Shown: positions 52,120-63,726 of the stretch, piece by piece
Layout of the letters: each line of letters opens with the position of its first letter
How positions within the stretch are numbered: position 1 is the first letter of the stretch
Assembly (NCBI GenBank): GCA_032622095.1
Contig: CP136065.1
Coordinates: 148,371,577-148,435,576 of the forward strand
Reading direction: 5' to 3'
DNA from: Siphonodentalium dalli
Taxonomy: Eukaryota; Mollusca; Scaphopoda; Gadilida; Siphonodentaliidae
Length of the DNA: 64,000 nt
The notes under the pieces: generated by a model
Databases searched by the model: none
Told to the model about the DNA's origin: nothing
Seen by the model: the letters and a program-made list of their open reading frames with translations, nothing else
Translations under genes and position numbers: made by a program

Positions 52120-55100
52120 TCATTTGAAAAATGAAAATAGATAGCAATATATGATACTTCCAGTTGGACTTATAATTAGCTTAGGTAATGTCACTACACA
52201 GTTAGTCAACATTCTAGCGGTTTCCAATGTTTTCATTTGTTTCAAGGGCCTCTGCGTGAAACGAAAATGTTTACTCTGTTTTATTCTGCTCACATTCCTT
52301 GCCATATCTGACAAATAAAACCAAGCAGGATGTACTCATTATATCATATTCAGAAAGCCAGATAATACATTCTTTAGTTTGGTCATGCCAATAGCGTGTT
52401 TGCGATACCAATCCGACTGGAACGGGTGCGGAAAATTGGTGAACTTCGTCATGGTCACTTGCGTACTTTCAATGCAGCACATATAGCAATAGGAATGTTG
52501 GAACGGGGAGATGCGTTCCATTGACCGGTAAGCGTTCACTAAGATTTCCTCACCCATAAGTACAAGGCGCCGTTAAATCCGAAATAGGGACAGGAGGGTC
52601 ACAAATACTGATAAAAAATTGTTTAGTGCCAATTACCATCAAATTCATACATGTTCTTCTCAAATGAGACGAGGAATCAAATCGTGATGTTAAAACGCCA
52701 CATTTGGTGCCTTGATATATTTGCGAATATTTTTCTGTATGTATGTGTTTTGTATATAACTTCACGGGGTACAATCGAGATAGCATCAAGGCGTTCTAAC
52801 AGGGGTAACATTTTACAAGGAAGATAATGGTGCGGGTTAAAATTGTCAAAAGTGATGCTGTTTGTGCCAGGGCCACCAACAATTTATTTAAATAAAAACT
52901 ATTTTTAGTCCAGATTTCCACCAAATTGATATATTATTATTCTATATGGTACGAAGTATATAATAGTGTAATATATAATGAACTAGCAAAACAGATACAT
53001 AGAAGAAAGTGTCAACTGTGTATTTATCGTTCCGTTTAAGCCATACATTCTTGCAACCTGAGGGATCTTCAACCATCAGAGGATTGCATATTAGAATGGC
53101 TCATGTTTATATTAAAAACAATTGAGTCTGCCCCATTCGATATAGTCTCCACAACAAAAGTTACAGTTTGTCAAGAGACGTGGAAATATATAAGGCCTGT
53201 TCAACAATAGTGGTCACAGTGTGCAGTCAAATACAATTTATTCTGCGATAAAAGAAAACGCAGTCAGTGCCACATGACTTTTCAGGATCCTTCAATACTG
53301 ACAACTGACACGGTTATATCTGCCCGATACAGAGGATTTCTTTCAGTTTTTGGAACAGACTTATCGCATAACATAAACAACTCAAAATATCGCTCTGTGT
53401 CGGCAACATGGAAGCTGATATATATGCATAGCAACATACATTTTAAACTGAGAATAATTAGCCCAGTACAATGAACAGAGGAGCACCCGGACATTTCTTT
53501 AAAGCATCTGTATCTTCTTGGAGATATGATAACCAGGTGTCATCAAAATCTTAGTCTCACCCACTAGATTGATACATCGCTATGTAACACCTAATTGTCG
53601 TCTTTTATGTATGTGTTTATGGTGTTCATGTTTCACGTTATAACATCAGAAGTATACGCAGTTCTAAATACATAAATACTTTAATGGTAGGACGGATTAA
53701 TCGCGATAAACAAAATTGCAATCGCTCCGATCCGACAAGGTGAGCCATTCCATGTGTAATAATCATGTGTTTATGCTATGTATGAGCATCCTCTATTACC
53801 ACAGTATATCCACAGTGTGCAGAGGGTTTCACCACACTTTAACCTTGGCAACGCCGGGTAACCCTGCTGGCTACAAACAAAATAATTATTAATTGATAGG
53901 CGCGTTTCCGGCCAGGGGTCTTAATTCGTATTTATTCGAATTCATACCCAATAAACTATATATATAGATCATGTAGCGGAAGAGATAATCCACCTTTAAT
54001 TGTTCAAAGTTGATCCAATCCTCTAAAGTGCATGTAGACACCATGTAGAGTAAACATTTACACTATTTGTGTAGGTATGACGGCAACTTTATAGAGTTGA
54101 ATTTTAATCTTTCATACACTGTATTGTTTGCAAAAAGCTACACTCACATGTATACGGTATTTTATACAAACAACTTAGTTCATGACCAATTATGTGTCGG
54201 ACCTAGATATTCATGTTAATGTGTGGATCCTCCACAATGACTTTTTGTACACTTAAAATGTAGATTAAGAATCTGGAGTTATGTACGAGCACAAACCATC
54301 AACGTGTTTTATCGTAGTTCATAAACCAAAAACGACTAAACACACTGAATTCTTGATCAATGTCACTGACGACCATGGTGATGCATGTCCTTGCGTAATG
54401 GGTACACCATAACAGACTTGGCAGATACAAACATGTGACTATTATCATCAACATAATCATGCTACTGATGATGATTATGATGACGATTTAATTGTGATTA
54501 TGTATTAGATCCTTTTAACAACTTGTTAATTTGCTTTAAACATTAGAAAACATATGCAAACGGTGCTATAGTCATTCAGAATACACATTCTATTCAACTA
54601 TCATTGAATGGTAAACTTTTGCGATTATTTCAACACCTTATCTATTGATTGTTGGTTTGCTTTTATGTTGTAAACTTATGCGGGGTTTAACACTCATATA
54701 ATCCCGCAGTTCGGGTTTGCAGAGTAAAATGTACGAGGCATGGAGCCACCTTACATAATTTGTGAATAACAACATATAGAACCATCCGTTTTTTCAATAA
54801 TATTTTACTTTCTCGACTCAAAGCCAAACATAACTCTCAACAGGTCGTGGTGATCTTCGGATCACTTCATGACACTCTGTGTAACTGACCATGATTATCT
54901 TTTGAAAAACTGTCATTTTCGTCAGAATATGAGAACACAGTACATCAAATCAACTACGAAAAATGTATGTTGCAGAGGACGTGTTATTGCTATTGAAAAT
55001 ACTTATTCTATTGCCAAATTACGAAGACGGTGATATTATGGTGGTGGGGATGGTATTGGCGAAGGTGACAGCGAAAAGGTTCCAACCTCACCTGTATATT

Positions 55101-55750
55101 GCTTAGCTAAATGCTACACGTTTAGTGCTTACGTACCTCTATCTCCACCATAGTTGGCATAAAAGTTCAAAGCATGGGAAATTATTACATCATGTCAATA
55201 GCTACGACTGTTTCGGACATTCTATTATATCATAACATTGAGTGGGGGACGAGTTACATGTAGGCATTATCAATTGTTTATATATCAATTGTAACAAAAT
55301 GGACGACAATTATAGTTAGGATAATATGCACCAAAGTGTCTCTAAAATATCATGGACTAATAAGTAACCAAAGCAAAATTAACAATACAACCCTGTAATA
55401 TACTTTTCCCCAAAGCATGTTTTATTGGCCATAACGTTTTGCATATAGATTACCAGAAATTAGCAAAAGCCCCAGATACGGGGTTTATTTTAATACAATG
55501 GACCAAACGAATGAACCTATTTCGCAATGGTTATCATATCATTGCTTACCCTGGATGTATTTAATAGTGGTATCGAAACCACATATGTCATAGTCTGCTC
55601 GGGCCCCTCTCCAAAATACGAGAATGCCACAAATTTGGCTTCTTTGATAACTCCAAAAACGAAAACAATGAAAACCATGATCGGTGATATAAATCTCGAT
55701 GAACTTCTGGCTGGTGGAAAATTGTACTTCACCAATAGAAATTGGAAAGA
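52120..55750. other. intergenic or intronic sequence, no supported feature
   Basis: About 3.6 kb without a convincing gene. Frames of 60-105 codons lack motifs or splice context. No strong inverted or tandem repeat was recognised. Confidence 0.4.
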
Positions 55751-56263
55751 TTACTATATATGGCAAGAAACGTGAGCAAAAAGTTAAGGGGGTATGTTTT
55801 TGTCCCATGTAGAAAGCCTTGATACAGAGCGGGACAAGCGTTACAGAAGCTGACAAAATATGTTTTTATTTCTCATCGTTATCTACGTCTCAGTAGTAAC
55901 CCTTGATACAGAGTGATACAAGCGTTACAGAATCTTACAGAGTTGATTTTATTTCTAGTGATTATCTGCGTCTCAGTAGTAACCCTTGATACAGAGCGAT
56001 ACAAGCGTTACAGCAGTTAAAAAATCGTATTTATTTCTAGTGATTATATGCGTCCCAGTAGTAACCCTTGATACAGAGCGATACAAGCGTTACAGAATCT
56101 TACAGAGTTGATTTTATTTCTAGTGATTATCTGCGTCTCAGTAGTAACCCTTGATACAGAGCGATACAAGCGTTACAGCAGTTAAAAAATCGTTTTTATT
56201 TCTAGTGATTATCTGCGTCTCAGTAGTAACCCGTGATACAGAGCGATACACTAGATAATCACT

Positions 56264-57125
56264 AGAAATAAAAACGATGTTTTAACTGCTGTAACGCTTG
56301 TATCGCTCTGTATCAAGGGTTACTACTGGGACGCAGATAATCACTAGAAATAAAAACGATTTTTTAACTGCTGTAACGCTTGTATCGCTCTGTATCAAGG
56401 GTTACTACTGGGACGCAGATAATCACTAGAAATAAAAACGATTTTTTAACTGCTGTAACGCTTGTATCGCTCTGTATCAAGGGTTACTACTGGGACGCAG
56501 ATAACGATGAGAAGAAAAAAAAGATTTTTTAACTGCTGTAACGCTTGTATCGCTCTGTATCAAGGGTTACTACTGGGACGCAGATAACGATGAGAAAAAA
56601 AAACAATTCCTTAAACTTCTGTAACGCTTGTATCGCTCTGTATCAAGGGTTACTACTGAGACGCAGATAATCACTGGAAATAAAAACGATTTTTTAACTG
56701 CTGTAACGCTTGTATCGCTCTGTATCAAGGGTTACTACTGGGACGCAGATAACGATGAGAAAAAAAACGATTTTTTAACTGCTGTAACGCTTGTATCGCT
56801 CTTTATCAAGGGTTACTACTGGGACGCAGATAACGATGAGAAATAAAAACGATTTGTTAACTGCTGTAACGCTTGTATCGCTCTGTATCAAGGGTTACTA
56901 CTGAGACGCAGATAATCACTGGAAATAAAAACGATTTTTTTTAACTGCTGTAACGCTTGTATCGCTCTGTATCAATGGTTACTACTGGGACGCAGATAAT
57001 CACTAGAAATAAAAACGATTTTTTAACTGCTGTAACGCTTGTATCGCTCTGTATCAAGGGTTACTACTGGGACGCAGATAACGATGAGAAAAAAAACGAT
57101 TTTTTAACTGCTGTAACGCTTGTAT
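56264..57125. repeat. 82-bp satellite, right arm first block (~11 units)
   Basis: Spacing between successive GTAACGCTTG words is 81-84 bp (56291, 56373, 56455, 56538, 56621, 56703, 56785 and so on to 57111). Core words are GTAACGCTTGTATCGCTCTG and TATCAAGGGTTACTACTGGG. Confidence 0.9.
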
Positions 57126-57663
57126 CGCTCTTTATCTACCATTTCCTATTATATTCCCTGATACAATGGGCGATAACGAATGGGCGATAAAAGCATCCGT
57201 ATCGTTACTGCAGTTGCGATACAAGGCGCTCGTGACGTCGTTGACTGATCAAAATCATGAATGAACTGACGTCACATCAATCGCGTGAAAAATCAAAACG
57301 ACATTCCAACGTATATTCTATAAACAAATAGTTCCAATATTTTAACATTATTTGATTGCCTACCGGGTAACCATCACGGGTATTATGGTATAACACATCA
57401 CAAGGGAACTAATATGAATGTGTTCAGTATGTATTATAAGTGTAAGAAATTGTGTCCATTGAATACATTTCCGTTAGGCATATTCGCGTGCACAGGCAGG
57501 TTGTGAGAATTTAGCAAAGCGAGCTAATCGCGTGACACAGATACCTTTGCAGGTTGGGAGAATTTACTCAAGAAAGCGAATCATCGGACACAAATTCAAC
57601 AGTTTTGTCATTTAAGAAACTCCTGAAATGTAATTTGTGCGGTGGATTCTGTCACACCAATGG

Positions 57664-57850
57664 TTGATAAATGTGTTATATACACAATGTGTTTGTAACG
57701 ATTCATGTATCGCGACTCGGGCTAGTTTTCGTGTCCATATAGCGACTCGGCGACCAAGGTCGCCTCGTCGCTATATGGCCACGAAAACTTGCCTCGTCGC
57801 GATACATGAATCGTTACAAACACATTGTGTATATAACACATATTTATCAA
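57664..57850. repeat. 187-bp hairpin nested in the satellite element
   Basis: Nearly perfect arms: TTGATAAATGTGTTATATAC pairs with GTATATAACACATATTTATCAA, and AACGATTCATGTATCGCGAC with GTCGCGATACATGAATCGTT. The loop is about GGCGACCAAGGTCGCC. Its right end flows directly into a satellite unit (ATCAAGGGTTACTACTGGG). Confidence 0.85.
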
Positions 57851-59080
57851 GGGTTACTACTGGGACGCAGATAACGATGAGAAATAAAAACGATTTGTTA
57901 ACTGCTGTAACGCTTGTATCGCTCTGTATCAAGGGTTACTACTGGGACGCAGATAACGATGAGAAATAAAAACGATTTGTTAACTGCTGTAACGCTTGTA
58001 TCGCTCTGTATCAAGGGTTACTACTGGGACGCAGATAACGACGAGAAATAAAAACGATTTTTAACTGCTGTAACTCTTGTATCGCTCTGTATCAAGGGTT
58101 ACTACTGGGACGCAGATAATCACTAGAAATAAAAACGATTTTTTAACTGCTGTAACGCTTGTATCGCTCTGTATCAAGGGTTACTACTGGGACGCAGATA
58201 ACGATGAGAAATAAAGACGATTCCTTAAACTTCTGTAACGCTTGTATCGCTCTGTGTCAAGGGTTACTACTGGGGCGCAGATAATCACTAGAAATAAAAT
58301 CAACTCTGTAAGATTATGTAACGCTTGTATCACTCTGTATCAAGGGTTACTACTGGGACGCAGATAATCACTAGAAATAAAAACGATTTTTTAACTGCTG
58401 TAACGCTTGTATCGCTCTGTATCAAGGGTTACTACTAGGACGCAGATAACGATGAGAATTAAAAAACGATTTTTTAACTGCTGTAACGCTTGTATCGCTC
58501 TGTATCAAGGGTTACTACTGGGACGCAGATAACGATGAGAAAAAAAAAACAATTCCTTAAACTTCTGTAACGCTTGTATCGCCCTGTATCAAGGGTTACT
58601 ACTGAGACGCAGATAATCACTGGAAATAAAAACGATTTTTTAACTACTGTAACGCTTGTATCGCTCTGTATCAAGGGTTACTACTGGGACGCAGATAATC
58701 ACTGGAAATAAAAACGATTTTTTAACTGCTGTAACGCTTGTATCGCTCTGTATCAAGGGTTACTACTGGGACGCAGATAACGATGAGAAATAAAAACGAT
58801 CTTTTAACTGCTGTAACGCTTGTATCGCTCTGTATCAAGGGTTACTACTGGGACGCAGATAACGATGAGAAATAAAAACGATTTTTAACTGCTGTAACGC
58901 TTGTATCGCTCTGTATCAAGGGTTACTACTGGGGCGCAGATAATCACTAGAAATAAAAACTATTTTTTAACTGCTGTAACGCTTGTATCGCTCTGTATCA
59001 AGGGTTACTACTGAGACGCAGATAACGATGAGAAATAAAAACATATTTTGTCAGCTTCTGTAACGCTTGTCCTGCTCTGT
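57846..59080. repeat. 82-bp satellite, right arm second block (~15 units)
   Basis: Resumes after the internal block with GTAACGCTTG words at 57906, 57988, 58068 (as GTAACTCTTG), 58150, 58234 and on to about 59059. The last unit is the terminal variant (GTAACGCTTGTCCTGCTCTG) that pairs with the left terminus. Confidence 0.9.
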
Positions 59081-59149
59081 ATCAAGGCTTTCTACATGGG
59101 ACAAAAACATACACCCTTAACTTTTTGCTCACGTTTCTTGCCATATCTA

Positions 59150-60150
59150 AAGATTACTGTGAAGAAAAATAATAGCCATATGAATCACATGCATCACTCT
59201 TTCAATTAGTATGCACCTATTCAAATGGGGTACACAATGGCATAATCAAATAAAGGTCCGTCGTGGTTATGCCTTACATAATGTTCAAAGTATAAATGCA
59301 AATTGAGATTCATTCACAGATGCATGTATATGTAACATTAAAAACGACAAAATATTCGACGTTATAGCCATATCTGAAATATTCCAGACCAACGACACAT
59401 GTGTTATTTATGGATTATTTATAAAAACTGGCATAAACAAACTTGACGTATCTGTATTTATACAACATGTCGCCGAAATGGTATTCGTTAAAATTAATTA
59501 TCATAAAAAGAACGCATATGCGGTGGGAGTAAACTACAGCTCCAAACGCAGATATCGATAAATTCATGTCTGCATGGATGATATTATGGTCAAACTCAAT
59601 CACTCATGCACAACAGTTTATTTGATTGGGGACTTCAATATTGACTTGGTAAACTTTGTAAATCGTACGAAAACACGTGACTTTATGGTAACACTGCGCA
59701 ACAATCATTAGAACCCATTCGAATAATTAGAAAAAACTAAAATATCCAAAAACCCACCCTTTACCTCATCTATTGCATCATAGCGTTACTAACAACCCCA
59801 GATCTCAATGAAAAATAATAAGGCAAAACCTTGCTCTGTTTCCGTTTCCACGATTCAGCCACGTCGATAGTCCTCACGTACGTTCAACTGCCATGATTCA
59901 CATGGATCAAGAATATTATAGTTTCTATGATCAAAATGTCGTTACCAAATGACGTACTGAAAATGACGTTACACATCAACGGGTGGTTGCTATACTCCGC
60001 ACAGATATTTTTAAAATGTGCACTTAAATTGAGTATATATAGCCTACCTTACAGACTATAGACAATCTACACTTTCCGTGGAGTAGGAACGTTACTACAC
60101 AATGAATGTGTAATATTTTCTACATGTATTCTTCTGTCTTCCATGTACTT
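59150..60150. other. sequence between the satellite element and the ILEI-like exon
   Basis: No supported feature. A polypyrimidine-rich stretch at the right end (TTCTTCTGTCTTCC) belongs to the following splice acceptor. Confidence 0.4.
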
Positions 60151-60154
60151 CCAG

Positions 60155-60208
60155 GTTTACGGCGGGTCGTCACGGGGCATCAACATATGTGTATTCGACC
60201 AAACAACA
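60155..60208 (+). CDS. candidate 18-codon exon of an ILEI/FAM3-like domain
   Basis: Exactly 54 bp between a strong acceptor (polypyrimidine, CTTCCAG) and a consensus donor (ACA|GTAAGT), phase 0 at both ends. It reads VYGGSSRGINICVFDQTT. The RGIN-hhVhDQxTG pattern is the core strand of ILEI/FAM3 (PANDER-like) domains, found in FAM3 cytokines, POMGNT1, CEMIP and invertebrate secreted mosaics, often with PAN modules. The neighbouring exons of the domain (an upstream DG-ING part and a downstream FDTYG part) were not found. The other two frames do not look like protein. Short length keeps confidence moderate. Confidence 0.45.
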
Positions 60209-60514
60209 GTAAGTCTAATTATATGACCCAACCTTATTTAAACACTAAAACCCTGTATGTCATCTGCTCATTGACGCGTATACGACAATTATATATAAGA
60301 GTTTGGTTACGTCCCATTGCTACTGGATTTCACAGTAACGCAAATCACAACTCGGGATCCGACGACGTGCTAGTTACGCCATGGTTAGCCGATAATAAGA
60401 AAAAAGTGATAAATGTACTTTGCAGACTTAAATATATTGATGAATGATAGATAAACTCTTTAGTTGGAAGGATAGAACTAGATTGTCAAATCGCGGTGGT
60501 TATTTGTTCAAGAT

Positions 60515-60526
60515 GGGGGGGGGGGG
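60515..60526. repeat. 12-base G homopolymer
   Basis: An isolated G run of the same kind as at 12378 and 46681. No element end was recognised around it. Confidence 0.8.
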
Positions 60527-60529
60527 CAT

Positions 60530-61310
60530 AATATTGATCCACCAGGGATAATCATACATTCAGTAACTCAATGATTTTCAACGCTCGACTATAACTACAA
60601 CTGAAAAATATATCTATTATATGCTTTACAGTGAAATAGCTAACATGACTAAACGTAAAAGTAATTTGCGAGTCCTCAAATGTATTTTTATGACATTAAC
60701 GAATGCATGAATTCAAAAATATTACTGGGATAGATTTGCACCCAACTGGGCTGCAATTTTGCAACAATTAAACTGTAACTTCAATGCTTTCAACTGTTGG
60801 AAGTATTCGTTGAATCAACCTGACAGCAACCCTTTGGCTAGAAATTTTTCATAGATTACCATACTATAACTAAAATTTGACTGAAAAGTAGGAATTGTTT
60901 TCAACCGTTGGTTCGAAATAAACATTTCATTCTAAATATTTGTTTTGTTGAGACCAATTCCAACCTTATTTCTAGTTTGGAATTCCATTCAGCATTCGTG
61001 ATTTTCAGACTCCAAATTTGTGCCGGTTGTCTATTTTCCGACTCCGAATTCCAATTCCAAATACTCGTCACCGATTTCCAATTCTAGGATTGTACAAATT
61101 GTTTTTTTCCGACTCCGAATTCCGTCATTTTGATTTGCCGCTGAGCGGGAGGTATAGTGAAAGTTAAATCGCAAACTAATATAATCTAAACACTTAAATA
61201 AAATTGAATAAATCATGAATAAAAATGTCAAATTACGCTGTGCACTTGATTATCATCGATAGGTAATTAATTATTATACATTGATAACTTGCCATGTTAT
61301 TTTTATGGAA
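60530..61310. other. intergenic or intronic, low-complexity ATTCCAATTCC words
   Basis: No gene recognised. From 60,950 to 61,140 there are scattered repeats of TCCGACTCCGAATTCC and ATTCCAATTC words. Confidence 0.4.
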
Positions 61311-61315
61311 TCCTA

Positions 61316-61753
61316 TTAGGGCCACTTGCTAATGGCGCTTTCGGCGCACTTTTTGTCGCTTTTGGCGCTTTCGGCGCGCGCCGAAACATATCCTAATGGC
61401 GCACTTTTTGTCGCTTCCGGCGCGCGCCATTAGGGAGTGGACCTAATAGTATGCCTAATGGCGCTTTCGGCGCGCGCCGAAAGCGACAAAAAGTGCGCCA
61501 TTAGTAACGCGCCGAAAGCGACAAAATGTGCGCCGTTACGGCGCACATTTTGTCGCTTTCGGCGCGCCGAAACGTGCGATAATATCGCACATTTTGTCGC
61601 TTTCGGCGCGCGCGCCGAAAGCGACAAATAGTGCGCCGTAACGGCTCATATTTTGTCGCTTTCGGCGCTTTCGGCGCGTCACTAATGGCGCACTTTTTGT
61701 CGCTTTCGGATGCGCCGAAAGCGCCATTAGCAAGTGGCCCTAATAGGATTCCA
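61316..61753. mobile_element. TA-flanked GC-rich multi-hairpin fold-back element
   Basis: 438 bp flanked by TA (61314-61315 and 61754-61755). The ends are inverted (TGGAATCCTATTAGGGCCAC onward, over 40 bp). The interior is almost wholly inverted and direct iterations of GGCGCTTTCGGCGC, TTTTGTCGCTTTCGG and GTGCGCCATTAG, forming at least four stems. It is a CpG-rich island in AT-rich DNA. Frames through it (RAESDK-type repeats) are artefacts. Confidence 0.8.
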
Positions 61754-61859
61754 TAGATTTCTGGTGCTTTTCCTTAAGCTCACCCGATTGGCATTTCATC
61801 CGATTGGTTATTTAAAACATTTCACTCTCTCTGTCTACCTTATTTTGTTATTTTCACCG

Positions 61860-62205
61860 TTTTCATATAACTTTGGGGTGGGTCCCTAATTGCCCTTGGA
61901 AAAAAACTTGTGTTGGAGGGGTGGGTGTCCGAGATCGGAACTGAAAAAGACTTGCCTTCCCGGGGTGGTGGGTCCCAAAAATTGAAGAAAAAAAATCAAA
62001 CTTTGATACTGATTTTGTTTTCTTCCCCCCCCCCCCGGAAATATTGCTTATTGTTGCCAATTCACCGGAAAGCTCTCGCCGATAACGAGCTGTCCAATGA
62101 ATGGCGACAAGCCATATTTCCGACTGAATCCTGAAAAGTTCCTTTAAAGATGCATAATCTGATTAAGCGCCCCTCAATTAATATTTATTTGGATTCGGGG
62201 GGGGG
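61860..62205. other. G/C-run rich stretch with a half fold-back copy
   Basis: Includes GGGTGGGTCCC words, a C run at 62027-62038, and at 62067-62135 a single arm (GAAAGCTCTCGCC ... GACAAGCCATATTTCCGACT) related to the fold-back at 34487-34704. Confidence 0.5.
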
Positions 62206-62208
62206 GGG

Positions 62209-62605
62209 GGTAAAAAATATTTGATTCGAGTCGAGGAACCCACCTTTCAAAGTTCAAAGTTATTAGATGACGATTTTTGAAATATATTACCCCCCCCCAT
62301 CGAGACTTATTAGTGGCCCACTAAAAAGTCGACGAGCCGACGGTATCGGACCAAATTGCGGGTGAAGATGGATAACTCTAAAATTAAGAGGCTTTGTGTT
62401 TGATAACAAGGCCAAATTTCGTCGAACAACATATTGATAAATAACACGTTTCGGGCAATTTTATAATATAGTTGACAGTAACTGTTGTTGGCATTATTTT
62501 TGGGCAATTAATCGATTCTGATAACTGAAGTGGCATTTCTTAAAATGTTGTTGTTGTTGTAATCTGATTATATGGGGACCATTAAATCGATTTGAGTACC
62601 TTAAA
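62209..62605 (+). repeat. ~0.4-kb dispersed direct repeat, unit 1
   Basis: Starts GTAAAAAATATTTGATTCGA, ends TTTGAGTACCTT. Shares GAAGATGGATAACTCTAAAA, TTGATAAATAACA, ATAGTTGACAGT and TCGATTCTGAT with the unit at 63248. A G run (62199) precedes it. Confidence 0.75.
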
Positions 62606-63247
62606 TTATATGTTGTGGTTAAAGGGTCATATACTGTGAGCATCACTGTATATGTATATGCATTATTTCGTGTGTTAAATTAGTAAATTTGGTTATAAAA
62701 TAATATTATATATAATACGACTTGTAGAAATACGTATATTAGATTCATTTAACAGCACTGAATTTAAAGAGCATATCCACGCGGGAAATATATTTGCATG
62801 CTTTGGTAGTTTTTTTTTGTTTAAACATATTTTATTGTAATATAATATTACACAAGGGATCGGGGCACAAGTTTTAACAACTTAAATCCGCCCCTCTCCC
62901 ATATACATTTTAACAAATACAAAGTAGATGACGAACAGAACATATATACAGGGTGATGTATGGTGTGGTTGTGATTGCTGTCAGTCCTATCCTGCTTTTG
63001 AAATTTCATCTGAGGTAGTCAACATTTGTAACGCAAAGGAGGATCTCGCCTATATTTGTTAGCGGAGGGGGCCTAATTAAAACGTTTCGTTGATGAAATG
63101 TATGAATAAACAAAATGGAAAAGAATTTCATTGCGTCGATTCGATTCTGATGATATCCCTGTGAGTAAGGAGGAAATGTTAGATATTATAAATTGGTGCT
63201 TTGGTAGTTAAAGGTACTCAATCCGATCAGACGCTTCTTTGGCTTCG
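62606..63247. other. spacer between direct repeats
   Basis: AT-rich sequence without a supported feature, apart from a T run at 62,810 and the phrase GTGCTTTGGTAGTT near the second unit, which resembles ATGCTTTGGTAGTTTTTTTT at 62,799. Confidence 0.4.
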
Positions 63248-63662
63248 GCGGTAAAAAAAATATTGTATTCGAGTCGAGGAAGTTGAGGAACCCACCCATC
63301 AAAGGTTAGAGTGATCAGATATCGATTTTTGAAGTTTGCTATTTCTCGAGATGTGTGATAATATGTGGCCCAGAAACACGTGGTCAAACGGAGAGTCTCG
63401 GACAAAATTGCGGATGAAGATGGATAACTCTAAAATCAAATGGTAATACGGTCAAATTCCCAGATACTTTAGTGATAATACGGCCATATTTTGTTGAACA
63501 AAATGTTGATAAATAACAAGTTTTGGGAAATTTTATACCATAGTTGACAGTCAACATTGTTTTTTCAATATATCGATTCTGATACTAGTAACTAAAGCGT
63601 CTTTTGAAGAAATGTTGTTGTATCTTGATGGTATGGAGATCGTCTGATCTTGAGTACCTTTA
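63248..63662 (+). repeat. ~0.4-kb dispersed direct repeat, unit 2
   Basis: Diverged copy of 62209-62605 in the same orientation (roughly 70% by eye). Starts GTAAAAAAAATATTGTATTC, ends CTTGAGTACCTTT. Probably two copies of one interspersed repeat or an old tandem duplication. Confidence 0.75.
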
Positions 63663-63726
63663 AGTCGTTTCAGACCGAAGTCCGGGTAGGATTGTCGGAC
63701 TGCACTTTGCAGACCTCTTGTTACGC

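Larger units (their letters stand above)
55761..59143. mobile_element. TA-flanked element with opposed arrays of an 82-bp satellite
   Basis: 3,383 bp flanked by TA (55759-55760 and 59144-59145). The terminal inverted repeats begin TGGCAAGAAACGTGAGCAAA and match almost perfectly for over 140 bp, then enter tandem arrays. The left arm has about five units in one orientation, turning over near 56,250. The right arm has about 26 units in the other orientation, interrupted by a 0.7-kb unrelated block with its own hairpin (57664-57850). Units alternate between GATAATCACTAGAAATAAA and GATAACGATGAGAAATAAA forms. 82 is not a multiple of 3 and frames through it are artefacts. TA target and TIRs suggest Tc1/mariner-type mobilisation. 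Confidence 0.85.

Noticed and set aside
55527-55775. 82-codon frame next to the satellite element
   Set aside because: It runs into the element's terminal repeat and shows no recognisable domain or splice context.
56628-57969. Repetitive protein frames (LVSLCIKGYYWDADNDEK type)
   Set aside because: They arise from the 82-bp satellite read through. The unit length is not a multiple of three, so frames break every few units and no single repeated peptide persists.
55790-59080. CRISPR-like array
   Set aside because: The 82-bp units are contiguous tandem copies without unique spacers, in two orientations, in a eukaryotic context; this is a satellite within an inverted-repeat element.
61430-61733. 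Basic repeat protein (RAESDK/PKATK frames)
   Set aside because: Frames on both strands come from the palindromic GC-rich fold-back; not coding.
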